Origin: CAWEHU01 sp963808965
GTDB taxonomy: Bacteria > Pseudomonadota > Alphaproteobacteria > Acetobacterales > Acetobacteraceae
Length of the DNA stretch: 64,000 nt
Direction of reading: 5' to 3'
Assembly: GCA_963808965.1 (NCBI GenBank)
Contig: CAWEHU010000028.1
Coordinates: 62,001-126,000 of the forward strand
The notes under the pieces were generated by a model. The model searched no databases and was not told the origin of the DNA. It was given only the letters and a program-made list of their open reading frames with translations. Numbering within the stretch: the stretch's first letter is position 1; each line of letters starts with the position of its first letter. This document shows positions 1 to 8,064 of the stretch, piece after piece. The position numbers and the translations under genes are program-made.

Positions 1-1
1 G

Positions 2-835
2 GTTCTGCTTGCGCTCCGGTCCCTCCCCAGCACGCCGCGTTCCGGCCATCGTTTCGACCTGCCGAGCGCCGCGCTCAACGCCGCGACCTTCGGCCTGCTG
101 ATCGTGGCGGTGGACGGGCTGGGCACGGGCGAAGGACGTCTGGCCGCCGTGCTGGAGTTGGTCGGAGCGGGCATCTTCGGCGTCCTGCTGATCCGTCGCG
201 AGCTCTCGATCTCGGCGCCGATGCTGCCGGTAGACCTGTTCCGGCGGCCGATCTTCGCGCTTTCGGTCGCGACCTCGATTTGCTCGTACGCCGCGCAGAC
301 CCTCGCCTATGTCGGGCTGCCGTTCTTGTTCCAGTACGCGAATGGGCTCTCCCCGATCGAGACGGGATTCCTCATCACGCCCTGGCCTGCGGTCGTCGTC
401 ATCGTCGCCCCGATCGCCGGCCGCCTGTCGGACCGGTATTCCGCGGGCGTGCTCGGCGGGGTGGGATTATCGGCGCTGACGCTCGGGTTGTTGCTGCTGG
501 TGTTCCTTCCGGCACATGCCTCCAATCTGAACGTCGCCTGGCGCATGGCGGTGTGCGGTATCGGGTTCGGCTTGTTTCAGACGCCGAACAACCGGGCGAT
601 CCTCAGCAGCGCCCCGCGCGAGCGGAGCGGGGCCGGTAGCGGTATGCTTGCGACCGCGCGCCTGCTGGGTCAGACCAGCGGGGCCGCGCTCGTCGCGCTT
701 ATCTTCGGTCTGACCGGCGGCGATCCGGCGGGGGTCGGCTTCGGCGCCAACCTCGCCCTGGGGGTGGGTGCCGGGTTTTCGGCCGCGGGCACGCTCGTCA
801 GCTTTGCCCGCGTGAAGCCGCAGGCGGAGCGGTAA
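2..835 (+). CDS. MFS transporter, DHA2 (14-TMS drug exporter) type, 5'-truncated
   Basis: The reading frame is open from base 2, so the N-terminal half lies outside the window. The visible ~277 residues hold about six hydrophobic segments and end in an Arg-rich tail (VKPQAER). The stretch with PMLPVDLFRRPIF followed by a TPWPAVVVIVAPIAGRLSDR loop is typical of the second half of EmrB/QacA-like exporters: the cytoplasmic loop before TM9 and the second MFS half with the G-RLSDR motif. The expected role is proton-driven efflux at the inner membrane, with unknown substrate. A GTG at 104 lies inside the gene and is not the true start. The family call is firm; the drug specificity is inferred. Confidence 0.85.
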   Translation, partial: VLLALRSLPSTPRSGHRFDLPSAALNAATFGLLIVAVDGLGTGEGRLAAVLELVGAGIFGVLLIRRELSISAPMLPVDLFRRPIFALSVATSICSYAAQTLAYVGLPFLFQYANGLSPIETGFLITPWPAVVVIVAPIAGRLSDRYSAGVLGGVGLSALTLGLLLLVFLPAHASNLNVAWRMAVCGIGFGLFQTPNNRAILSSAPRERSGAGSGMLATARLLGQTSGAALVALIFGLTGGDPAGVGFGANLALGVGAGFSAAGTLVSFARVKPQAER

Positions 836-839
836 CCGA

Positions 840-864
840 GGCCGGCCGCGCTCCATCGCCGGCC
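840..864. terminator. GC hairpin between convergent genes, possible terminator
   Basis: A perfect 7-bp inverted repeat (GGCCGGC / GCCGGCC, 11-base loop) sits 5 bases after the MFS stop and before the end of the opposite-strand small gene. There is no T-run, so it is only a possible bidirectional terminator. Confidence 0.35.
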
Positions 865-880
865 GGGCAGCCCGCAAGCC

Positions 881-1165
881 TCAAGCAGCCCGGATCGGCG
901 CCTTGAAGGCGAGGATACGGCACTCGTTCGGTTCGGCGTTCGGAGCCGGCTGCGGCGGTGCGGGCGACGGTTCGCTGGTAGCCTGTCGCGCCCGGGACAC
1001 ACACAGATAGGCCCGGCCCAACCACAATTCGTATGAGCCGGGCTCTCTTGCGCGGGACCATAGTTTCGGCCAGTCCGCCGAGCGCCATTCGCCATAGGCT
1101 TCGAGCGGCCCCACCGAAAGATAGAAGGATCGGCGTGACAACTCGGCTGAGATCACTCGGTGCAT
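881..1165 (-). CDS. small hypothetical protein, Trp-rich N-terminus and Pro-rich tail
   Basis: 94 residues, not assigned to a named family. The first ~60 residues look like a folded domain rich in Trp/Tyr/Arg (RRSFYLSVGP, EWRSADWPKLW, YELWLGRAY). This is followed by a Pro/Ala linker (PSPAPPQPAPNAEP) and a short hydrophobic-basic end. The composition is much more protein-like than the other frames here. It is convergent with the MFS gene and shares an intergenic region with the DUF1932 gene. The ATG at 1165 has only a weak ribosome site. I infer a small cytoplasmic protein of unknown function. Confidence 0.5.
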   Translation of the reverse strand: MHRVISAELSRRSFYLSVGPLEAYGEWRSADWPKLWSRAREPGSYELWLGRAYLCVSRARQATSEPSPAPPQPAPNAEPNECRILAFKAPIRAA

Positions 1166-1284
1166 AACCGAAACCCTACTGGTGGCCCATGTCGTCTTTT
1201 TACCCTAGAAGTTGCTCAATTTCAAGTCAGCACAGGCCTTAGTTGCCGATCCGGGTCGATTTTTTGCACATGTTGGTCAGTTTA

Positions 1285-2136
1285 TCACGCCGAAGCTTCC
1301 GGGCGATTGCAGAAAACGGTGAGTGCCACCCTCTCGGCCTCCGGCCCGTCCGCGTCGGCGGCGATGCGTTCGTAGAACCGGGCCGCGCCGGCGAATATCG
1401 TCGCGTCTTCCCGGCCTTCGCCTACGAACCCGGCTATCTCCTCCATCTCGGCCACCCAGCGGTAAGCCTTCGCGTGCATCGCCGGGACCGCCCGCGTGAG
1501 CCAAGCCAGCAGGTTCGGCTGACTGTCGGCCAACTCGCGCCGGAGCGCCTCGGCCGTGCCCGCCCGCGTGGCGGCGAGCATCATGACCGCGCCGAGCGCC
1601 GTGAAGCCCTTGGTGATACCGGCGTAGGACATTTTCAGGGCAGAGGCGGCGCCGACCGGCCCATCCATCACGCGGATGTCCAGGCCGTGAACCGTCAGAT
1701 CCGCGAGGCGATGCGCATCCGGCCCTGACGCATAAATTCCCGGACCCTTGCCGCCCGACACGGGCGGGCCGCCGATGATCCCCGCGTCGACGAATTTGCA
1801 CCCCGCGCCGTCCACGACGGCGGCGATGCGTTCCACCGTCCGCGGGTTCACGGCGTTGCAATCGACATAGACCGGCTTGCGTGGGGCACGCCCGAGCACG
1901 GGCGCGAGGCGCTCAGCCAGTCCGAGCGCTGCTCCAGGCGGCACGATTGAAAGCAGGAAGTCGGCCGCGGCAAGATTTTCGTCCTCGACAGGCCGCATAC
2001 CGGCCCGACGCGCACGTTCGGCACTCGCCTGACTGCGGCCCACAAGGCAGGTCACGACGGCCGCCCCGTGTTCGGCCAGCCGTTGGCCGATGCCGCTTCC
2101 CATGCTGCCCGGCGCTATGATCGCGATCGTAGGCAT
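1285..2136 (-). CDS. NAD(P)-binding beta-hydroxyacid dehydrogenase-like protein with DUF1932 C-terminus
   Basis: 283 residues. It starts with a Rossmann motif (IAPGSMGSGIG, residues ~7-17) of the 6-phosphogluconate/3-hydroxyisobutyrate dehydrogenase superfamily. A substrate-binding stretch (DAGIIGGPPVSGGKGPGIY) follows near residue 120, then the conserved lysine region (LKMSYAGITKGFTALGAVMM, ~165-185), where the Lys is the expected catalytic residue. The C-terminal helical domain resembles DUF1932. I chose ATG 2136 because AAGGGATGGTGAG precedes it and the Rossmann strand begins at once. It is divergent from the oxalate-type operon, so a shared regulatory region and a role with small hydroxy- or keto-acids is plausible; the substrate is unknown. 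Confidence 0.82.
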   Translation of the reverse strand: MPTIAIIAPGSMGSGIGQRLAEHGAAVVTCLVGRSQASAERARRAGMRPVEDENLAAADFLLSIVPPGAALGLAERLAPVLGRAPRKPVYVDCNAVNPRTVERIAAVVDGAGCKFVDAGIIGGPPVSGGKGPGIYASGPDAHRLADLTVHGLDIRVMDGPVGAASALKMSYAGITKGFTALGAVMMLAATRAGTAEALRRELADSQPNLLAWLTRAVPAMHAKAYRWVAEMEEIAGFVGEGREDATIFAGAARFYERIAADADGPEAERVALTVFCNRPEASA

Positions 2137-2240
2137 CTCACCATCCCTTCCCATCCAGGTTTTTGACTGCAACTGTGCTCGGCGCTCGGGAGATTAGGCG
2201 GGACGTGCGGCTTCGGCAGCCGCGAGTCCGAGGGGCGTCT

Positions 2241-3518
2241 ATGAGACCAAATCGCGAGGCGGTGCAGGCGAACCGCTGGTCCCAGCTCTGGCTGGGCGTG
2301 GTGTGCATGATTCTGATCGCCAACCTGCAATATGGCTGGACATTGTTCGTCAACCCGATGCACCAGGCGCATGGCTGGAGCCTCGCCGAGATCCAGCTCG
2401 CTTTCGCGATTTTCATCGCAACCGAGACCTGGCTGACACCGATCGCCGGCTGGACTGTCGATCATATGGGCCCACGCCGCGGTCCGCCGTTGATGATCGC
2501 GTTCGGGGGCGTGTTCGTCGCGATCGCCTGGATCGTGAATAGCTATGCGGAAACGATAGCGGCGCTCTACGTCGGCGCGGCCCTGTCCGGCGCCGGTGCG
2601 GGTGCGGTGTACGCCACCTGCGTCGGTAACGCCGTGAAGTGGTTTCCGGACCGGCGCGGGCTCGCCGTCGGGCTGACCGCCGCGGGGTTCGGGGCGGGCG
2701 CGGCGCTGACCGTGATCCCGATCCGCCTCATGATCGAGCAGGCGGGTTACGCGAGCGCCTTCTTCTGGTTCGGCCTCGGTCAAGGTGTGGTGCTGCTGCT
2801 GGTCTCGCCGATCATGCGGGCGCCCATTCCCGGCGAGATTCCGGTCAGGGCGCCGCCCAAGGTGCGTACATCGGCGGTCAATGCCACGCCCGCGCAGGTG
2901 CTGCGATCGCCCCTGTTCTGGCTCCTCTACGGCATGTTCGTGCTGATTTCCGCGGGCGGGTTGATGGCCGCCGCCCAGCTTGCGCCGATCGCGCGGGATT
3001 ACGGCCTGGCCGACATCACCCTGTTGTTCGGTGCGAGTGTGCTGAGCATCGCGCTCGTCGTGGACAATGTGATGAATGGGCTGGCGCGGCCCTTCTTCGG
3101 CTGGCTCTCGGACCAGATCGGGCGCGAGTTCACGATGGCGATCGCCTTCATCCTGGGCGGCTCGAGTTACGGGCTGCTGGCCTTCTTCGGCCACGACCCT
3201 TGGGCTTTCGTGATAGCCGCCGGGCTGGTCTTCTTCACTTGGGGCGAGATCTTCAGCCTGTTCCCCGCGACCTGCACCGACCTGTTCGGTACCCGCTACG
3301 CGACCGCGAATGCGAGCCTCCTCTACACCGCGAAGGGAACGGCCGCGTGGCTGGTGCCGTTCAACAACCTGCTGGTCGCTTTCACCGGCAGCTGGCACGT
3401 CGTGTTCCTGCTCGCGGCGGCGACCAACTTCGTCGTCGTGCTCGCGGCGTTGCTCGTGCTGCGTCCGGCGCGCATGCGACAGCACCAGGCGGAGCTGGCG
3501 ATGGCTGGACCGCCGTAA
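2241..3518 (+). CDS. MFS transporter, oxalate/formate antiporter (OFA) family
   Basis: 425 residues with about 12 hydrophobic segments. The N-terminus WTLFVNPMHQAHGWSLAEIQ and the TM2-3 loop DHMGPRRG are hallmarks of OxlT-type carriers, which exchange small mono/dicarboxylates at the inner membrane. ATG 2241 follows GAGGGG at good spacing; upstream TTG codons are rejected because the added residues are Arg-rich and unlike a leader. The next gene starts 20 bases downstream and looks like an oxalate--CoA ligase, so oxalate or another small dicarboxylate is the likely substrate. The substrate is inferred from context. Confidence 0.85.
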   Translation: MRPNREAVQANRWSQLWLGVVCMILIANLQYGWTLFVNPMHQAHGWSLAEIQLAFAIFIATETWLTPIAGWTVDHMGPRRGPPLMIAFGGVFVAIAWIVNSYAETIAALYVGAALSGAGAGAVYATCVGNAVKWFPDRRGLAVGLTAAGFGAGAALTVIPIRLMIEQAGYASAFFWFGLGQGVVLLLVSPIMRAPIPGEIPVRAPPKVRTSAVNATPAQVLRSPLFWLLYGMFVLISAGGLMAAAQLAPIARDYGLADITLLFGASVLSIALVVDNVMNGLARPFFGWLSDQIGREFTMAIAFILGGSSYGLLAFFGHDPWAFVIAAGLVFFTWGEIFSLFPATCTDLFGTRYATANASLLYTAKGTAAWLVPFNNLLVAFTGSWHVVFLLAAATNFVVVLAALLVLRPARMRQHQAELAMAGPP

Positions 3519-3537
3519 CTGTCAGACGGAGGGGCGC

Positions 3538-5073
3538 ATGACCCATTATCTCGCCGACACGATCGCCCGCTTGATCGAGCGCGGTGACGAGGATGCGCCC
3601 GCGATCGGCGCGCCTGGCCGGCCCTGGATGACGCATGGCGGGCTGCGCGCATTGACCAAGCGGACCGTCGCCGACCTGAACGGCATGGGGATCGGGCGCG
3701 GGGATCGGGTGGCCATCGTACTGCCGAACGGGCCGGAGATGGCGGCGAGCTTCATCAGCATCGCCACGGGCGCCACGACCGCACCGCTGAACCCCGCCTA
3801 CAAGACCGAGGAGTTCGAGTTCTATCTCAGCGACCTCAACGCCCGCGCGCTGGTGATCCAGCAGGGGATGGAGAGCCCGTCTCGCGCCGTCGCGGCAGCC
3901 CGGAGCATTCCCGTCGTCGAGCTGGTTCCGGACCAGGACGGCCCCGCGGGGTCGTTCACGCTCGCGCCGGAGCGACCGCAGACCGGCTCGCCCGCCCAGG
4001 CTGGCCCCGCGGACGCCGAGGACGTCGCGCTCGTGCTGCACACCTCAGGTACCACCTCGCGGCCGAAAATCGTGCCGTTGCGACAGGTGAACGTAACCGC
4101 GTCGGCCTACCACATCGGCGAGACCCTCTCGCTCACGCCTTCGGATGTGTGCCTCAACATCATGCCGTTGTTCCACATACACGGCCTGATCGCCGCTACC
4201 CTGTCGAGTCTCGGCGCGGGCGCGTCGGTGTGCTGCACGCCGGGTTTCAACGCCTTCCGCTTCTTCGCGTGGTTCGATGAGGCGAAGCCGACCTGGTACA
4301 CGGCGGTGCCGACCATGCACCAGGCGATCCTGCAACTCGCGCAACGCAATGCGGAGATTATCGGCCGCTCGCGTCTGCGCTTCATCCGCTCCTCCTCGTC
4401 CTCGCTGCCGCCGCAGGTGATGGAGGCGCTCGAGACCACGTTCGGCGTGCCGGTGGTCGAGTCCTACGGAATGACCGAGGCCGCGCACCAAATGGCCTCC
4501 AATCCGCTGCCCCCGCGCCCGCGCTTCCCCGGATCGGTCGGCATCGCGGCGGGACCGGAGATCGCCATCATGGATGTGGGCGGCAAGCTGTTGTCCCCGC
4601 GCGAGTTGGGCGAGGTGGTGATCCGCGGCCGCAACGTCACCGCCGGATACGAGAATAACCCGGCTGCCAACGCCGCCGCGTTCGCCAATGGCTGGTTCCG
4701 CACGGGGGACCAGGGGTTCCTCGACGAGCAGGGCTATTTGCGTCTGACCGGGCGTCTCAAGGAGCTTATCAACCGGGGCGGCGAGAAGATCAGTCCAATC
4801 GAGGTGGATACGGTACTGATGGACCATCCGGCCGTCGCTCAGTGCCTGACATTCGCGCTGCCGCACCCGATGCTGGGCGAAGAGGTCGCCGCCGCCATCG
4901 TGCTGCGCGAGGGGCAGAGCGTCCCGGATCACGAGCTTCGCGCCTTCGCCTCATCACGGCTCGCCGCGTTCAAGGTGCCGCGCAAGATCGTGTTCCTCGC
5001 CGAGATTCCGAAAGGCGCGACGGGCAAGCTCCAGCGCATCGGACTCGCCGAGAAACTCGGCTTATCCGCATGA
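3538..5073 (+). CDS. AMP-forming acyl-CoA synthetase, oxalate--CoA ligase (PCS60/AAE3) type
   Basis: 511 residues of the adenylate-forming family. The P-loop reads LHTSGTTSRPK (serine after TSGTT, as in PCS60/AAE3 oxalyl-CoA synthetases, where most relatives have Gly). Later motifs are VESYGMTEAAHQM (A5), WFRTGDQGFLDEQGYL (A7), GRLKELINRGGEKISP (A8 hinge) and PKGATGKLQR with the A10 catalytic Lys near the C-terminus. The expected reaction is oxalate + ATP + CoA to oxalyl-CoA + AMP + PPi. The start follows GGAGGGGCGC. It is in one operon with the OFA carrier and overlaps the next gene (ATGA). No oxalyl-CoA decarboxylase or formyl-CoA transferase is in view, so another dicarboxylate or an alternative oxalate fate remains possible. 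Confidence 0.82.
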   Translation: MTHYLADTIARLIERGDEDAPAIGAPGRPWMTHGGLRALTKRTVADLNGMGIGRGDRVAIVLPNGPEMAASFISIATGATTAPLNPAYKTEEFEFYLSDLNARALVIQQGMESPSRAVAAARSIPVVELVPDQDGPAGSFTLAPERPQTGSPAQAGPADAEDVALVLHTSGTTSRPKIVPLRQVNVTASAYHIGETLSLTPSDVCLNIMPLFHIHGLIAATLSSLGAGASVCCTPGFNAFRFFAWFDEAKPTWYTAVPTMHQAILQLAQRNAEIIGRSRLRFIRSSSSSLPPQVMEALETTFGVPVVESYGMTEAAHQMASNPLPPRPRFPGSVGIAAGPEIAIMDVGGKLLSPRELGEVVIRGRNVTAGYENNPAANAAAFANGWFRTGDQGFLDEQGYLRLTGRLKELINRGGEKISPIEVDTVLMDHPAVAQCLTFALPHPMLGEEVAAAIVLREGQSVPDHELRAFASSRLAAFKVPRKIVFLAEIPKGATGKLQRIGLAEKLGLSA

Positions 5074-6062
5074 GGATCGGCGTCTTCGGCGCCGGTGCGA
5101 TTGGTGGCTTGCTCGGGGCCAAGCTCGCTGCCGCCGGGGCGGATGTCACGTTCATCGCCCGCGGCCCGCATCTCGCGGCGATGCAGGCGAACGGCGTCCG
5201 GCTCATCACCGGCGGCGAGACGATCACCGTGCATCCGCGCTGTCTTGCAGATGCGGGCGAGGCGGGGACGCAGGATTATGTCGTCGTGACGCTGAAGGCG
5301 CATTCGCTGCCCGGCGCCGCGCCGCAGATCGCCCGCATGATGGGACCGGACAGCGCGCTCGTCACTGGGATCAACGGTGTTCCCTACTGGTATTTCTACG
5401 GACAGGAGAGTGCCTGGCGTGACCGGCGGATCGAGAGCGTCGATCCGGGCGGAAAGTTGTGGGACATTCTGCCGCCCTCCCAGGTCATCGGCTCGGTCGT
5501 GTATCCTGCTGCCGAGGTCGTCCAGCCCGGCGTAATCGAGCACACCTATGGCGACCGGTTCACGCTCGGCGAGCCGGACGGTAGCCGCAGCGCGCGAGCG
5601 GAGAGGCTGTCGAAGGCCTTGATCGCGGCCGGGCTGAAAGCGCCGGTGCGGCCCCGCATTCGCGACGAGATCTGGGTGAAGCTGTGGGGCAACATGGCAT
5701 TCAATCCGCTCTCGGCGCTTACCTTGTCGACGCTCGACCGCATCACTGGGCAGCCCGATTTGCGCGCGGTCTGTCGGGCGATGATGCTGGAGGGCAAGGC
5801 CGTCGCCGAGGCGCTCGGCGTGCGCTTCGCGATCGACGTGGAGAGGCGCATAGACGGAGCGGCCGAGGTCGGCGAGCACAAAACCTCGATGTTGCAGGAT
5901 CTGGAACGCGGGCGGCCGATGGAGATCGACGCTTTGCTCGGGGCCGTGGCGGAGCTCGGTGTCATGACCGGCATTCCAATGCCGGTTTCCAACGCGGTGC
6001 TCGCCCTCGTGCGCGAGCGGGCGCGGCAAGCTGGCTGTTACGACACGGCGGGTGCGAATTAG
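5070..6062 (+). CDS. 2-dehydropantoate 2-reductase (ketopantoate reductase) family protein
   Basis: 330 residues. The N-terminal Rossmann motif GVFGAGAIGG is followed by a central LVTGINGVPYW region typical of ApbA/PanE-like reductases. The C-terminal helical domain contains EIWVKLWGNMAFNPLSAL, with the conserved Lys and Asn expected to bind and protonate the keto-acid. The start codon overlaps the ligase stop (ATGA), which indicates translational coupling. Because it sits in a carboxylate-uptake operon, it more probably reduces a small 2-keto or aldehyde acid (for example glyoxylate-like) than makes pantoate. The family is firm; the substrate is inferred. Confidence 0.83.
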   Translation: MRIGVFGAGAIGGLLGAKLAAAGADVTFIARGPHLAAMQANGVRLITGGETITVHPRCLADAGEAGTQDYVVVTLKAHSLPGAAPQIARMMGPDSALVTGINGVPYWYFYGQESAWRDRRIESVDPGGKLWDILPPSQVIGSVVYPAAEVVQPGVIEHTYGDRFTLGEPDGSRSARAERLSKALIAAGLKAPVRPRIRDEIWVKLWGNMAFNPLSALTLSTLDRITGQPDLRAVCRAMMLEGKAVAEALGVRFAIDVERRIDGAAEVGEHKTSMLQDLERGRPMEIDALLGAVAELGVMTGIPMPVSNAVLALVRERARQAGCYDTAGAN

Positions 6063-6064
6063 CG

Positions 6065-6190
6065 AGGGCTAGCCTCGTTTTGGGCTGACTGTGAGCGGCT
6101 ACCCAACCCCCGTTCGTTCCCGCGAAACAATGCCACCATTCATAATGCGAGAGACCTGCTCCCCGCCTGCGCGGGGATGCACGGAATTTT
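6065..6190. repeat. dispersed palindromic intergenic repeat, copy A
   Basis: This AT-richer stretch begins with GCTAGCCTCGTTTTGGGCTG and ends near CCCCGCCTGCGCGGGGATGC. It matches the reverse complement of 21040-21166 over most of its length and partly matches 35530-35680. The middle hairpin (TTCCCGCGAAA...) has lost one arm here, so this is a decayed copy. It lies just downstream of the operon end and could act as a transcript end. Confidence 0.7.
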
Positions 6191-6253
6191 GCGTTATCGC
6201 GTTCCAGTCAGCATAAAAGGAGTCTCTAACTCGGCCTTCGTGGCCAGTCTGGG

Positions 6254-6523
6254 TCATAGCTGCCCTTCAGCCAGAGCCTCCCGCAGCACTTTCTCGACGC
6301 GGGCGTTGTAGCCCTTTCCCGTCGCGCGGATGCCGTTCACGACGTCCGCCGCCAGCCGGAAACCAATAAGCACTTTTGGCATCTCGACGGGCGGACGGCC
6401 CATCTTTTTCCAAGTCTTGTATTGCTCGGGAAAAACCTCCTTGAAAGGTTCCGCACGGGCGAAGTCCCCCTCCGTCAATTCCGGGTTGTCCTCGTCGTCA
6501 ATGAGATCCGGGTCGTTGGCCAT
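6254..6523 (-). CDS. brnA: BrnA-like antitoxin, orphan
   Basis: 89 residues. An acidic N-terminus (DPDLIDDEDNPELTEGDF) is followed by KKMGRPPVEMPKVLIGFRLA and VVNGIRATGKGYNARVEKVL. The last two match the GRP-x-K-x-I-xxRL...R-x-GKGY ribbon-helix-helix end of BrnA antitoxins, which normally neutralise the BrnT RNase toxin and repress their own operon. In known loci brnT lies just upstream of brnA. Here only ~108 bases separate this gene from the next one on that side, too little for a ~90-residue toxin, and none is visible downstream. It is therefore an orphan, perhaps a solitary regulator or a remnant. Confidence 0.75.
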   Translation of the reverse strand: MANDPDLIDDEDNPELTEGDFARAEPFKEVFPEQYKTWKKMGRPPVEMPKVLIGFRLAADVVNGIRATGKGYNARVEKVLREALAEGQL

Positions 6524-6631
6524 AGCGTTTCGCCTCTCTCGAATTGGCTTTTCGCGGCCACAAAAAGTGCGGGATAAACCCGCTGCTTCCCCGCCTCAGG
6601 CAAACGCGAGCACAGTCAAGCTGACGGTGCG

Positions 6632-7969
6632 CTAGCGCGTCCCGGCTTCCATCTCGCGCCTTAGAGCGACGACATCCAAATCGTCGACGAGCTCCACATC
6701 ATCCACGCTGACAATGTTGTCCCTCGGGACGGGGCGCTTGAGCTTGACGTTGTGAGCGAGGCCGATCGGTAAGCCGCGGAGCGCCAGGCTCTTCGAGGCC
6801 GGGATGGCGTTTGCCCACACAGCATACCCGCCCTCACCATCGAGTATTTCGCCTGGCTTGAGATCTCGCTTGGCGGTCGCGACGGCATCGCCGCGGAACT
6901 CCTTCGGCGTGCCGGTTGGTTCCCTCCGCAGCACCGCCGAGAGCACGCTCACGCTCGTCTCAAGGCCGATCAGATGAAATGGGCGCCACATCGAACCGTA
7001 CCAGCCAGAGGGATCGGTGAGCAGGCCATACTGTTGGAAACAGGCACGCGTGTACTCATTGTTCGCCTTGAAAGTCACGAACACGCCGTAGCGGATATTG
7101 TTGAACACCTCGCGCCCATCCGGCTCCTGGCTGGCAGCGATGTCGACGAGACCGCTGCGAGCAAGACGTCCGCCATCCGCCGCGGGCCGGAAGACGCGCG
7201 CGAGGTCGTGCAGGCCGGTCGGGGGAAAGGCGAGACCGTCATCGGGACAGTCAAGTCCGGTGGCGTTGGCGACGGCGGCCATCTCGATTGCCGCTTTCGT
7301 GCCGTCGGTGAAGGAATTGTACATCTTCGGATTGAAGTCGCCTTTGGCAACCTCCTCCTCGGTCCAACCGAAGAAGCTCCACACGGTATCGGGTGTCGAG
7401 TAGCGATAGCGCGGCTCGAAATTCATCCCTTTCCCGGCGGAAGTAAGCTCGAAGCCACAGGACCGCACCCAGTCCACGAGCTCGCAGATGATGGCCGGCT
7501 GGTCCCCGTAAGCCATGCTGTAGACGAGCCCCTTCGCGCGCGCGCGCGCCGCCAGCAGCGGGCCGCAGAGCACGTCGGCCTCGACATTGACCATGACGAC
7601 GTGCTTGCCGGCGTCGATCGCGGCCAGCGCATGGCGCACGCCGGCGATGGGATGCCCTGTCGCCTCGATCACGCACTCGATCTCGTCGCAAGCATTGAGC
7701 TGCGCCGCCGAGTCAACGACGCAGGTCTGGCCGGTCTTCACCGCATCACCGATCGTCTTGGCCGAGAAGCGTTCGACGGGCCAGCCGACGCGTGTGAGAG
7801 AGGCGCGCGCCTTCGCCGGGTCGAGATCGGCGACTCCGACCACGTGCAAGCCCTCGATACGCTGAGCCTGGGCCAGCACCATCGAGCCGAACTTGCCGGC
7901 GCCAATGAGCCCAACCCGAACCGGGCGGTTCGCAGCGGCGCGCTGTAGCAGGAGGCTAGAAAGATTCAT
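6632..7969 (-). CDS. NAD(P)-dependent oxidoreductase with C-terminal SAF domain (COG4091, homoserine-dehydrogenase-like)
   Basis: 445 residues. Residues ~18-30 form a Rossmann motif (GLIGAGKFGSMV), followed by an IECVIEATGHP...HVVMVNVEADV region as in homoserine dehydrogenase-like enzymes. A central block (YGDQPAIICELVDWVR, KGMNFEPRYR) follows. The last ~75 residues (TAKRDLKPGEILDGEGGYAVW...) are a SAF domain, also found in FlgA and sialic-acid synthase. It probably oxidises or reduces a sugar-derived or branched hydroxy-acid in the cytoplasm; the substrate is unknown. The LysR gene lies upstream on the same strand and a TRAP carrier lies beyond it, suggesting one catabolic locus. Confidence 0.82.
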   Translation of the reverse strand: MNLSSLLLQRAAANRPVRVGLIGAGKFGSMVLAQAQRIEGLHVVGVADLDPAKARASLTRVGWPVERFSAKTIGDAVKTGQTCVVDSAAQLNACDEIECVIEATGHPIAGVRHALAAIDAGKHVVMVNVEADVLCGPLLAARARAKGLVYSMAYGDQPAIICELVDWVRSCGFELTSAGKGMNFEPRYRYSTPDTVWSFFGWTEEEVAKGDFNPKMYNSFTDGTKAAIEMAAVANATGLDCPDDGLAFPPTGLHDLARVFRPAADGGRLARSGLVDIAASQEPDGREVFNNIRYGVFVTFKANNEYTRACFQQYGLLTDPSGWYGSMWRPFHLIGLETSVSVLSAVLRREPTGTPKEFRGDAVATAKRDLKPGEILDGEGGYAVWANAIPASKSLALRGLPIGLAHNVKLKRPVPRDNIVSVDDVELVDDLDVVALRREMEAGTR

Positions 7970-8064
7970 GTGAGATCATCCCGGCAAGGGCTTGCTAGGT
8001 GGCCAACCTAGGAGCCGGATCCGCCAAGGACAATGCAGATTTTGCGCGGATTATTTTAGGCTGG

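Noticed and set aside
2115..3485. 456-residue open frame opposite the OFA transporter
   Set aside because: Arg/Gln/His-rich shadow with no hydrophobic core; the plus-strand MFS protein has clear family motifs and a ribosome site.
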